Source: Streptomyces sp. NBC_00353
GTDB taxonomy: Bacteria > Actinomycetota > Actinomycetes > Streptomycetales > Streptomycetaceae
Reading direction: 5' to 3'
DNA: 64,000 nt
Assembly (NCBI RefSeq): GCF_036108815.1
Contig: NZ_CP107985.1
Coordinates: forward strand, 4,464,001-4,528,000
A model generated the notes under the pieces. The model saw only the letters and a list, made by a program, of their open reading frames with translations. It searched no databases and was not told where the DNA came from. Position numbers and translations under genes: made by a program. Numbering within the stretch: position 1 is the first letter of the stretch; every line of letters starts with the position of its first letter. This document shows positions 56,811 to 64,000 of the stretch, in pieces.

Positions 56811-57657
56811 CGCTGAGCGAGGGCGCGACGGTGACCGGGCGCGCCTGCGGGCGGAGCTGCTGGCGCTGGGGCGCGGGATGGGTGTGCCGGAGCAGGATCC
56901 GGAGGGCGCCGGGCTGACGATGGCGGAGCGGGTGCTGGCGCAGATCGTCGCGGAGGCGGTCCCGGCGCCCGTCCCCGTTCCTCCGGGGCGGCTGAAGCGG
57001 GCCGGGGCGTGGGTGCGGAGGCGGGCCCGCCTGCTGGCCGCGGCCCTCTCGGGGCTCCTGGTCGTGCTGGTGCTGACGCCTCCGGTGCGGGCGACGGTCG
57101 CGGACTGGTTCGGCTTCGGCGGGGTCGAGGTGCGGTACGACCCGTCCGCGCCGGCCCCCGAGCGGCCGGCTGAGCCGGTGCCTGGCTGTGACACCCCGGT
57201 GACGCTGTCGGAGGCGGCACGGCGGTCGGGCTTCCGGCCGGTCGTACCGCCGACGCTCGGCGCACCGGCCGCGGTGGCCCTGACGGAACTGCCGGAAGGC
57301 CGGTCCATGGTCACGCTGTGCTGGCGGGAGAACGGGCGAACGATACGGCTCGACGAGTTCTTGTCGAGGCTCGATCCGTACTTCACGAAGCAGGTGCGGG
57401 AGCAGCCGGAGTGGCTGAAGGTCCATGACGGCCGGGGCGGCCGGGTGGACGGGCTGTGGTTCGCCCGGCCTCATGTGCTGCGCTTCGGCATGGTCGACGG
57501 GGACGGCAACCGGTGGACGCGGTCGCAACGGACGGCTGGGCCCACCCTGTTGTGGGTCAAGGACGATCGGCTGACACTGCGGCTGGAGGGCGTGGACGCG
57601 CGGGAGCGGGCCCGCGCGGTGGCCAGGTCCACGCTCGGTCGGGCCGACGATCGATAG
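56803..57657 (+). CDS. Single-pass membrane protein, putative anti-sigma factor
   Basis: A 284-residue protein. The N-terminal 70 residues (MSDAERGRDGDRARLRAELLALG) are charged and cytoplasmic; one helix (LLAAALSGLLVVLVLTPPV) lies at about 72-92; the rest is outside, with CDTPVTLSEAARRSGFRPVVPPTLGAP and a second Cys in MVTLCWRENG, resembling DUF4367-like sensor domains. Translationally coupled to the sigma gene by an 8-base overlap. ATG 56803 follows GAGGGG. No zinc anti-sigma motif is seen. Inferred role: membrane sequestration of the sigma factor. Confidence 0.75.
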   Translation: MSDAERGRDGDRARLRAELLALGRGMGVPEQDPEGAGLTMAERVLAQIVAEAVPAPVPVPPGRLKRAGAWVRRRARLLAAALSGLLVVLVLTPPVRATVADWFGFGGVEVRYDPSAPAPERPAEPVPGCDTPVTLSEAARRSGFRPVVPPTLGAPAAVALTELPEGRSMVTLCWRENGRTIRLDEFLSRLDPYFTKQVREQPEWLKVHDGRGGRVDGLWFARPHVLRFGMVDGDGNRWTRSQRTAGPTLLWVKDDRLTLRLEGVDARERARAVARSTLGRADDR

Positions 57658-57770
57658 GCCTGGGATCGGTGGGCGCCGGAGCGGAACCTTCGGGGCTCGA
57701 GCGGTGTACCAGAAGTGACGCGGTACGGACGGGCCGTAGCGCACAGGACGACAGCACAAAAGGGGACGTC

Positions 57771-58625
57771 ATGGGAAAGCCAGGAAGCCTGTCGGCGCGA
57801 GGGCCGCGGCTGCGTTCCGTGCAACGGCAGGAGGGCCGGTTCAGACGGCGGCCGGGGGCCCGGTTCCTGCGGCTGTCGGCCGTGCTGGCGGTGGTGTGGG
57901 GGCTGAGTCTCTGCCTCGCACCGGGTGCGGTGGCAGGCGGATCGACGACCGTGCTCGTCTCTTCGCCCGACAGCGGGGAGGCAACCGCACTCTCCGTCTC
58001 GGATCCGAGATTCGCCGAGCTGGAGGCCCTGCTGGGCCCGGCCGGAAAGGGCGCCAAGCAGCGGCCGCAGAGCATGGACGCGGCGATGGGGACCCGGCAG
58101 ATCAATGTGACCTGGATGGTCCTGGATCTGGAGCCGATGCGGACCGACCGCGTCTTCCCGGGCGACGATCCGGACACCATATGGATACACACGGCGTCCG
58201 AAGTCCCCTATACCTTCCGCGGGTACTGGCACCGGGCGAAGGATCCGGCGGGGCTGGTCAAGCTGTTCACGGAGCTCGGGCTGATGGGGAGGACGAGCAA
58301 CCAGGACGCGTACGCGAGGGTGTTCCCACAGGCCTGGGACAACAAGAAGATGTCCGCCCCGATGGACCCGCTGGCCGGCCTCGCGTCGGAACCGGAGACT
58401 TCCCCGTCCGCTCCCCCGTCGGCCTCTGCGGACACCGCCAGGGCCTCCGGCTCCTCCGACCGCTTCAACGGCGTGTGGTGGGCCGTACCCGGGCTGGTGG
58501 CGGGGGCGGCGCTCGCTCTGGCCCTGCGCCCCCTGGCAGCTCGCCGGAGTGGTGACGGCGGGGGTGGCGGAGGCTGGGGCGGCGGCCGCGAGAGCGGCCC
58601 ACGTCAGGAGCTCCTGGATCTCTGA
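57771..58625 (+). CDS. Secreted or membrane-anchored hypothetical protein of the sigma locus
   Basis: A 284-residue protein I cannot assign. A basic N-terminus of 30 residues leads to a signal peptide (LRLSAVLAVVWGLSLCLAPGAVAG, about 33-56); then an extracellular domain with STTVLVSSPDSGEATALSVSDPRF and WMVLDLEPMRTDRVF, a Pro/Ser/Ala linker, a C-terminal helix at about 240-258 and a Gly-rich tail. ATG 57771 has AGGGGA upstream. It is third after the ECF sigma and anti-sigma-like genes (113-base gap) and may be a sensor component or target. Confidence 0.72.
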   Translation: MGKPGSLSARGPRLRSVQRQEGRFRRRPGARFLRLSAVLAVVWGLSLCLAPGAVAGGSTTVLVSSPDSGEATALSVSDPRFAELEALLGPAGKGAKQRPQSMDAAMGTRQINVTWMVLDLEPMRTDRVFPGDDPDTIWIHTASEVPYTFRGYWHRAKDPAGLVKLFTELGLMGRTSNQDAYARVFPQAWDNKKMSAPMDPLAGLASEPETSPSAPPSASADTARASGSSDRFNGVWWAVPGLVAGAALALALRPLAARRSGDGGGGGGWGGGRESGPRQELLDL

Positions 58626-58737
58626 CTGCGCTATCTCACGGGCGCGCCATGGATTGAAGGTTTCCTCCCCGGAGATCCGACCGACGATACAAAGTGGGCA
58701 GCACCCCAGCCCACGCCGCACGACGAACGGAGATCCC

Positions 58738-59943
58738 GTGTCGACCACGGAAACCGCCATCGCCTCCGCCGAGGCGCACAGCGCGCACAACTACCATCCG
58801 CTTCCGGTCGTCGTCGCCTCGGCGGAAGGCGCCTGGATGACCGATGTCGAAGGCCGGCGCTATCTCGACATGCTCGCGGGCTACTCGGCGCTCAACTTCG
58901 GACATGGCAACCGACGCCTGATCGAGGCGGCCAAGGCACAGCTGGACCGGGTGACCCTGACCTCGCGCGCCTTCCATCACGACCGGTTCGCCGACTTCTG
59001 TACGCAGCTCGCCGAGTTGTGCGGCATGGAGATGGTGCTGCCCATGAACACCGGGGCGGAGGCCGTGGAGACCGCGGTGAAGACCGCCCGCAAGTGGGGT
59101 TACCGGGTGAAGGGCGTCCCGGACGGCATGGCGAAGATCATCGTTGCGTCGAACAACTTCCACGGCCGGACGACGACCATCATCAGTTTCTCCACGGACC
59201 AGGAGGCGCGGACGGACTTCGGCCCCTACACGCCGGGGTTCGAGATCGTGCCGTACGGGGACCTGACCGCGCTGCGTGCGGCGATGACGGACAACACCGT
59301 GGCGGTGCTGCTGGAGCCGATCCAGGGCGAGGCCGGGGTGCTGGTGCCACCGCCCGGCTACCTCCCACGGGTGCGCGAGCTGACCCGCGAGCGGGATGTG
59401 CTCTTCATCGCGGACGAGATCCAGTCGGGTCTGGGCCGGACGGGCAAGACCTTCGCCTGCGAGCACGAGGGTGTCGTGCCGGACATGTATGTGCTCGGCA
59501 AGGCGCTGGGCGGCGGCGTGGTACCGGTGTCGGCCGTGGTCTCGTCGGCCGCGGTGCTCGGGGTGTACCGGCCGGGTGAGCACGGCTCGACGTTCGGCGG
59601 CAACCCTCTCGCCTGTGCGGTCGCGCTGGAGGTCATCGCGATGCTGCGCACCGGCGAGTTCCAGCAGCGGGCCACGGAGTTGGGCGACCACCTCCATCAG
59701 GAGCTGGGACTGATGGTGGGTGGCGGCGCGGTGGAGACGGTGCGGGGCCGCGGGCTGTGGGCGGGAGTCGACATCGCCCCGGGTCATGGCACGGGTCGGG
59801 AGGTCTCCGAGAAGCTGATGGACCGCCGGGTGCTGGTCAAGGACACCCACGGTTCGACGATCCGGATCGCTCCGCCTCTGGTGATCAGCAAGGAGGACCT
59901 GGACTGGGGCCTGGAGCAACTGCGCGAAGTACTGCGCGGCTGA
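58738..59943 (+). CDS. rocD: Ornithine--oxo-acid transaminase
   Basis: A 401-residue class III aminotransferase converting ornithine plus 2-oxoglutarate to glutamate semialdehyde and glutamate. Fold-type I features: GYSALNFGHGNRRL, LPMNTGAEAVETAVKTARKW, the PLP-contacting FIADEIQSGLGRTG and the PLP Lys255 in VLGKALGGG. Matches ornithine aminotransferases rather than acetylornithine enzymes in its N-terminal SAHNYHPLPVV. GTG 58738 follows GGAG. No arginase gene is next to it. Ended by the double hairpin at 59953-59999. Confidence 0.92.
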   Translation: MSTTETAIASAEAHSAHNYHPLPVVVASAEGAWMTDVEGRRYLDMLAGYSALNFGHGNRRLIEAAKAQLDRVTLTSRAFHHDRFADFCTQLAELCGMEMVLPMNTGAEAVETAVKTARKWGYRVKGVPDGMAKIIVASNNFHGRTTTIISFSTDQEARTDFGPYTPGFEIVPYGDLTALRAAMTDNTVAVLLEPIQGEAGVLVPPPGYLPRVRELTRERDVLFIADEIQSGLGRTGKTFACEHEGVVPDMYVLGKALGGGVVPVSAVVSSAAVLGVYRPGEHGSTFGGNPLACAVALEVIAMLRTGEFQQRATELGDHLHQELGLMVGGGAVETVRGRGLWAGVDIAPGHGTGREVSEKLMDRRVLVKDTHGSTIRIAPPLVISKEDLDWGLEQLREVLRG

Positions 59944-59952
59944 CGGCGCCGG

Positions 59953-59999
59953 ACCGGTGGGGCCGGACCGGTGGGGCCGGGGCGGCCGGCCCCACCGGT
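59953..59999. terminator. Bidirectional terminator with duplicated left arm
   Basis: ACCGGTGGGGCCGG occurs twice in tandem (59953-59966, 59967-59980), and its perfect complement at 59986-59999 can pair with either copy (5- or 19-base loop). It occupies nearly all of the 60-base gap between convergent rocD and the ATP-grasp gene. Confidence 0.8.
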
Positions 60000-60003
60000 G
60001 TCG

Positions 60004-61203
60004 CTAAAGGATGACGTGAGGCAGGAAGCGTGCGTACTCGTCCGTCACCAGCCCCGCCGATTCCCGGATGCCGAGCCCCGCGGACTCGTCCTCGACGACC
60101 CAGGCGCCCAGCACGACCCGGTTGCCGTCGAAGTCCGGCAGCGGGGCGAGCTCCTGGTAGCAGCACGGCTCGTCCCGTGTCACCACGGGACTTCCCGGCT
60201 CATGGATCGTGACGCCGGCGCCCTCACGGCCGAGCAGTGGCTTGGCGACATAGCCGATGCCACCTCCACCGTTCCCGTCCCCGGCCAGTTCGCGAGGACC
60301 GTCGAGATAGGAGGGCAGCAGATTCGGGTGCCCCGGATAGAGCTCCCAGAGGACGGCCAGCAGCGCCTTGTTGGACAGGAGCATCTTCCAGGCGGGCTCG
60401 ATCCAGCAGGTGGTGCCCGTGCCGCCGCCGTTGTCGAGGGTGTCCAGGACATGGGGGCCGAAGCGATCGGTCGCCAGCCACTCCCACGGGTAGAGCTTGA
60501 AGCAGCTACGGATGAAGCGGAGCCGGTCGTCGACGAACCGTCCGGTCAGCCGGTCCCAGCCGATCTTTTCCACGGAGAGCGCCTCCGTGTCGAGCCCGGC
60601 CTGTTCGGCGGTCTCGCGGAGATACGCGACCGTCATCAGGTCCTCGCCGAGTTCGTCCCCCTCGGAGTGGGCGAAATGCAGCGGCCCCGGTGGCAGCAGT
60701 GCGGCCTGCCGCTTCCATGCCGCGACGAGGCGTTCGTGAAGGGAGTTCCACTGGTCGGCGTCCGGGAAGCGGTCCTCCATCCAGAACCACTGGGCACTGG
60801 CCGCCTCCACGAGTGAGGTGGGGGTGTCGGCGTTGTACTCCAGCATCTTCGCCGGGCCGGTTCCGTCGTAGCTCAGGTCGAACCGGCCGTACAGGGACGG
60901 CAGTTCGGCGCGACGCCGCCACGACTCGGTGATCAGAGCGGCCAGTCGCCGGTCGGTGATGCCGAGGTCGGCGAAGCGGTCCTGCTCGACGATGTGCGCG
61001 GCGGCAGCCAGGCACATCGTGTGCAGCTCCTCGACCACGTCCTCCAGCGCCTCGACCTCGGGCAGCGAGAAGACGTAGTAGGCGCTCTCGTCCCAGTAGG
61101 GGCGCAGCGATCCGTCCGGGTAACGGGTCAGCGGATAGACGATCCCCTGCTCCTCGACGGTCTCCTGCCAGCCGGGGCGCGGTTCGGTGGTGCGGCGTTC
61201 CAT
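60004..61203 (-). CDS. Glutathionylspermidine synthase-family ATP-grasp ligase (YgiC-like)
   Basis: A 399-residue protein of the GSP_synth family (C-terminal half of Gss, and E. coli YgiC/YjfC). Markers are GRFDLSYDGTGPAKMLEYNADTPTSLVEA, PGHPNLLPSYLDGP, YVAKPLLGREGAGV and the final GLVTDEYARFLPHVIL. Streptomyces lacks glutathione, so the substrate is likely another peptide or amine; the family's YgiC acts as an unknown ATP-dependent peptide ligase. It follows a small lipoprotein gene (6-base gap), mirroring the ygiB-ygiC pairing. ATG 61203. Confidence 0.88.
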   Translation of the reverse strand: MERRTTEPRPGWQETVEEQGIVYPLTRYPDGSLRPYWDESAYYVFSLPEVEALEDVVEELHTMCLAAAAHIVEQDRFADLGITDRRLAALITESWRRRAELPSLYGRFDLSYDGTGPAKMLEYNADTPTSLVEAASAQWFWMEDRFPDADQWNSLHERLVAAWKRQAALLPPGPLHFAHSEGDELGEDLMTVAYLRETAEQAGLDTEALSVEKIGWDRLTGRFVDDRLRFIRSCFKLYPWEWLATDRFGPHVLDTLDNGGGTGTTCWIEPAWKMLLSNKALLAVLWELYPGHPNLLPSYLDGPRELAGDGNGGGGIGYVAKPLLGREGAGVTIHEPGSPVVTRDEPCCYQELAPLPDFDGNRVVLGAWVVEDESAGLGIRESAGLVTDEYARFLPHVIL

Positions 61204-61209
61204 GGCCGG

Positions 61210-61485
61210 TCAGCCGCCGCCCGTACCGGAGCAGCCGAAGCCGCCGCGATCGACGGCGGACTTGTCGAAACTACCGCCCTGGACCTTGCCGCCCTTGGAG
61301 CTGCCGCCGTAGTAGTAAGTGCCGTTGCCACTACTGCTCTTGCACTCGTAACTCGGCAGCTTGGAGTGGGTCACCGGGTCCACACACCGCTTGTCCGGTT
61401 CCGATCCGCACGAGGTGATCGCCGCCGCGAGAACCCCCATGGAGCCGAGCACCACCGTGCTCGACCTCACTCTGCGCTTGGACAT
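61210..61485 (-). CDS. Small YgiB-like lipoprotein partnered with the ATP-grasp ligase
   Basis: A 91-residue protein with a lipoprotein signal (VVLGSMGVLAAAITSC, Cys26), a Cys pair (RCVDPV and YECKSSS), a Gly/Tyr/Ser-rich stretch (GTYYYGGSSKGG) and a C-terminal RGGFGCSG. YgiB (DUF1190) of E. coli, also a lipoprotein beside ygiC, has a similar C-terminal RGGFG motif, so this appears to be a reduced actinobacterial counterpart. It is too short for DUF1190 proper. The gene precedes the ligase by 6 bases, so they are almost surely one operon. Confidence 0.75.
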   Translation of the reverse strand: MSKRRVRSSTVVLGSMGVLAAAITSCGSEPDKRCVDPVTHSKLPSYECKSSSGNGTYYYGGSSKGGKVQGGSFDKSAVDRGGFGCSGTGGG

Positions 61486-61693
61486 GCTTCCGTCTCCCCC
61501 ATCGTTCCGTTCCAGTCATAGGACCGTCGGTCAGATTAGATGGCCGCCCGGGGAGGCGGGAACCCTGGTACTGGGGCTGGGGCGGGATGCCGTTTCGGGG
61601 TGGTCGAGGTCGCGGCGCCGGAGCACACGGGTACTGACGGCAGGGCGCGCGGACGGCAGGTGCGGGCGAGGGTGCCGGTTGGGGCCCCGGTTA

Positions 61694-63097
61694 CTACGGC
61701 AGCACCCGGCAGAGTGCTTCCAGAGCGCCCGTCCAGGCGCTGTCGGTCGGGGCGCCGAAGCTGATGACCAGTGCGTCCTTTCCGGCCTCCGCGTCCGCGT
61801 GCCGGAAGCGGGCCATGCCTTCCAGGGCCAGCCCCTGGAAGGCCGCGGCCCGGATCACCGATCGCTCGCTGCCGTCCGGGAGTTCGAGGACGGCGTGCAG
61901 ACCGGCGGCGATCCCGCTGATGCGGAGTGCGGGCGCCTGTTCCGCGAGCGCCGCGACGAGCTGGTCGCGGCGGCGCCGGTAGCGCAGCCTCATCGAGCGC
62001 ACATGACGGTCGTATGCACCGGACTCGATGAACTCCGCGAGCGTCAGCTGGTCCGGCGCGCTCGACATCCAGTCGATGTCGCCCTTCGCCTCGGCCACCT
62101 CCTTCACCAGTTCCTGCGGCAGCACCATCCAGGCCAGTCGCAGCCCCGGCGCCAGGGACTTGCTGGTCGTCCCCATATAGACGACCCGTTCCGGGTCGAG
62201 GCCCTGGAGGGCGCCGACCGGCTGCCGGTCGTAGCGGAACTCGCCGTCGTAGTCGTCCTCCAGGATCAGACCGCCCGCACCCCGTGCCCAGTCCACGGCC
62301 GCGGCCCGCCGGTCGGGATGGAGCGGCACCCCCGTCGGGAACTGGTGCGCGGGAGTCATCAGCACCGCGCCCACCCCGCGCATCGCGACCAGCTCCCCGG
62401 TCCGCGAACCGAGTCCGTCGAGCGGCAGGCAGGGCGTGCGGAGTCCGGCGTCCCCGAGCACATTCCAGTGCGCATCCAGTCCGTACGACTCGACAGCCAC
62501 CTCCCGCACCCGCCGCTTCCGCAACACCTTCCCCATCAGCATCAGCCCGTGGAGGAAGCCGGAACAGATCACGATCCGCTCCGGGGCCGCGTACACCCCG
62601 CGGGCCCGCGCCAGATAGTCGGCCAGTACGGTGCGCAGCTCGATGCGGCCGCGCGGATCGCCGTACCCGAAGGCGTCGTTCGGCGCAGCGGTCAGGGCGC
62701 GCCGGGCCGCCTTGAGCCAGTCGGCGCGCGGGAACGTCGACAGGTCGGGCGAGCCGGGCATCAAGCTGTAGGCGGGCCGGCGCCGCACCGGCCGGGAGCG
62801 CGGCGCCGTCGCAGCCGGTCGACGTGGCTCGGCCCGCTGCGCGACCCGGGTGCCCGAACCCTGCCGGGCGGTGAGCCAGCCCTCGGCGACCAGCTCGGCG
62901 TAGGCGTCGGCCACGGTGTTCCGGGCGATCCCCAGGTCGGCGGCGAGCGTGCGGGACGAGGGCAGCCGGGTCCCGGGCGTCAGCCGCCCGGTCCGTACGG
63001 CCTCCCGCAGCGCGTTCATCAACCCGGCCCGCAGCCCCGCCGCACCTGCCGGGTCGATGTGCAGGTCGGCTCCGAAAGTGGCCCAGGAATCCGTCAT
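61694..63097 (-). CDS. MocR-type (GntR helix-turn-helix plus aminotransferase) regulator
   Basis: A 467-residue regulator. Residues 20-85 are a GntR helix-turn-helix (LREAVRTGRLTPGTRLPSSRTLAADLGIARNTVADAYAELVAEG) and the rest a PLP fold-type I domain with AYGYGDPRG-type loop (FGYGDPRGRIELR), ILEDDYDGEFRYDR and the PLP-Lys region MGTTSKSLAPGLRL. Members such as PdxR or GabR sense PLP-linked ligands. It is divergent from the AhpD-like gene with only 47 bases between, and the gene next to it is its probable target. The large frame 61536-63146 is a shadow. Confidence 0.9.
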   Translation of the reverse strand: MTDSWATFGADLHIDPAGAAGLRAGLMNALREAVRTGRLTPGTRLPSSRTLAADLGIARNTVADAYAELVAEGWLTARQGSGTRVAQRAEPRRPAATAPRSRPVRRRPAYSLMPGSPDLSTFPRADWLKAARRALTAAPNDAFGYGDPRGRIELRTVLADYLARARGVYAAPERIVICSGFLHGLMLMGKVLRKRRVREVAVESYGLDAHWNVLGDAGLRTPCLPLDGLGSRTGELVAMRGVGAVLMTPAHQFPTGVPLHPDRRAAAVDWARGAGGLILEDDYDGEFRYDRQPVGALQGLDPERVVYMGTTSKSLAPGLRLAWMVLPQELVKEVAEAKGDIDWMSSAPDQLTLAEFIESGAYDRHVRSMRLRYRRRRDQLVAALAEQAPALRISGIAAGLHAVLELPDGSERSVIRAAAFQGLALEGMARFRHADAEAGKDALVISFGAPTDSAWTGALEALCRVLP

Positions 63098-63144
63098 GTA
63101 AATGGACCATACTCCTGCGCCATCCGCCCCGTAGCGTCATAGAC

Positions 63145-63657
63145 ATGACTACGAACGAGCACCACCACCCGACCTCCGACTACGCCCCCGAACACAGCCC
63201 CCGCATGCAGTGGGCCGAGCTCGCCCCCGATGTCTTCAAGGCCATGGTCCGGCTGGAGACGGCATCCCGTAAGGGCCTGGACCCGATCCTCGCCGAGCTG
63301 GTGAAGATCCGTTCCTCGCAGCTCAACCACTGCGCGTTCTGCCTCGACATGCACACCAAGGACGCGCTCGCGGCGGGCGAGTCGATCGAGCGGATCATCC
63401 AGCTCAGCGCGTGGGAGGAGTCGCGGCACTTCTACACGGAGAAGGAGATCGCGGCGATCGAGCTGACGGAGGCCGTGACGGTCCTGACCGACGGTTTCGT
63501 GCCGGACGACGTGTACGAGAAGGCCGCAAAACACTTCGAGGAGGCCGAGCTGGCCCAGCTGATCGCCGCCATCACAGTGATCAACGCCTGGAACCGGTTC
63601 TCCGTGGCCACTCGTATGGTCCCCGGCCACTACGCTCCCACCGACACGAAGCACTGA
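63145..63657 (+). CDS. Carboxymuconolactone decarboxylase-family (AhpD-like) protein
   Basis: A 170-residue all-helical protein with the AhpD core VKIRSSQLNHCAFCLDMHTKDA, whose Cys-x2-Cys and following His act in peroxide or thiol redox chemistry. Many such genes in actinobacteria lie next to a MocR or sigma-type regulator and may respond to oxidants. ATG 63145. Divergent from the mocR gene, which probably regulates it. The next gene starts 71 bases downstream in the same direction. Confidence 0.87.
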   Translation: MTTNEHHHPTSDYAPEHSPRMQWAELAPDVFKAMVRLETASRKGLDPILAELVKIRSSQLNHCAFCLDMHTKDALAAGESIERIIQLSAWEESRHFYTEKEIAAIELTEAVTVLTDGFVPDDVYEKAAKHFEEAELAQLIAAITVINAWNRFSVATRMVPGHYAPTDTKH

Positions 63658-63728
63658 CCCGGACCGAGCAACGTCGCTGCGCCGCCGCGCTGCCCCTCCT
63701 CCGCCTCACCCCTCCCGGGAGCCCTGCG

Positions 63729-64000
63729 ATGACCGTCTCCGCCTTCCGCGACCTGCACCACGGCCGCACCCCCGGAGACCCGCTGGTCCTCCCCGGCCCA
63801 TGGGACGCCGCGAGCGCCCGTGTCTTCGCCGACGCCGGCTTCCCGGCGCTCGCCACGCCGAGCGCCGGGGTCGCGGCCTCGCTCGGGTACGAGGACGGGG
63901 CGGCGCCCGCCGCCGAGATGTTCGCGGCCGTGGCCCGGATCGTGCGCGCCGTTCCCGTACCCGTCTCGGCGGACATCGAGGCCGGTTACGGGCTGCCACC
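63729..64000 (+). CDS. Isocitrate lyase / PEP mutase-family protein (partial, cut by window end)
   Basis: The first 90 residues of a TIM-barrel enzyme: FRDLHHGRTPGDPLVLPGPWDAASARVF, ATPSAGVAASLGYEDG and VSADIEAGYG match the PEP mutase/isocitrate lyase superfamily (PrpB-like hydrolases and lyases), including the metal-binding Asp-Ile-Glu. The active-site Cys loop and C-terminus lie outside the window, so the reaction cannot be decided. ATG 63729 follows GGAG-like bases. Same strand as the AhpD-like gene. Confidence 0.82.
   Translation, partial: MTVSAFRDLHHGRTPGDPLVLPGPWDAASARVFADAGFPALATPSAGVAASLGYEDGAAPAAEMFAAVARIVRAVPVPVSADIEAGYGLP

Noticed and set aside
61536..63146. A 536-residue minus-strand frame overlapping the MocR gene
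   Set aside because: It lacks recognisable motifs and is Arg/Ala/Gly-rich; the overlapping 467-residue frame has intact GntR and aminotransferase motifs.
1..64000. CRISPR arrays, tRNA/rRNA genes, prophage or transposase genes
   Set aside because: No regularly spaced short repeats, no recognisable tRNA or rRNA sequence and no integrase, transposase or phage structural protein was seen among the reading frames on either strand.

Overview
The window is a stretch of high-GC actinobacterial chromosome, almost certainly from Streptomyces. Coding frames have strongly G/C-biased third positions, GTG and TTG starts are common, and several gene families are typical of Streptomyces (STAS and ECF sigma regulators, DUF4328, a SCO4848-type membrane protein, MocR and TetR pairs). 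The order (nucleoside transporter, sialic-acid-like sugar genes, sdhCDAB, dprE1/E2, trpS, rocD) looks like conserved chromosome core. I saw no transposase, prophage, CRISPR array, tRNA or rRNA gene.

Layout. 1-2.2 kb: a SigJ-type sigma factor, a STAS protein and a Uma2 nuclease. 2.3-9.4 kb: nucleoside salvage (deoA, cdd, a BMP-type ABC importer with lipoprotein), three units of which share a TACGCGCGTA-like palindrome. 9.5-12.8 kb: an M20 amidohydrolase, an M48 metalloprotease, and a small gene interrupted by two TGA codons at expected Trp positions. 13.1-25.8 kb: a surface-glycopolymer locus with a NeuB-type synthase, a CMP-sugar synthetase fused to a KdsC-like phosphatase, and several transferases (GT2, polysialyltransferase-like, GT52-like, DUF6716, a GT8/pyruvyltransferase fusion, a protein with eukaryotic-type GT29 sialylmotifs), then an acyltransferase. 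The best inference is a Kdn- or sialic-acid-like wall polymer, such as the teichulosonic acids known from Streptomyces.

25.8-38 kb: a TetR/FAD-monooxygenase divergent pair with operators, a LeuE exporter, an acyl-CoA mutase large subunit lacking its B12 domain, an L,D-transpeptidase, an ECF sigma/anti-sigma pair, a GH20 hexosaminidase, a degenerate UraD and a MITE-like repeat. 38.3-41.8 kb: sdhCDAB with a terminator. 42-47.8 kb: a MarR/MFS pair, a TetR-controlled operon (membrane protein, DCC thiol protein, TetR) with two perfect operators, and an orphan solute-binding protein. 48-56 kb: a metallophosphoesterase, a D,D-carboxypeptidase, a BrkB-type protein, the DprE1/DprE2 pair (the benzothiazinone-target Cys is Ala here), a 2H phosphoesterase and trpS. 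56-64 kb: a second ECF sigma operon, rocD, a YgiB/YgiC-like lipoprotein and ATP-grasp ligase pair, a MocR regulator divergent from an AhpD-like protein, and the start of a PEP-mutase family gene cut by the window end.

Most neighbouring same-strand genes overlap by 1-4 bases (ATGA/GTGA/TGATG) and are probably translationally coupled. Convergent pairs are often separated by strong GC-rich hairpins.
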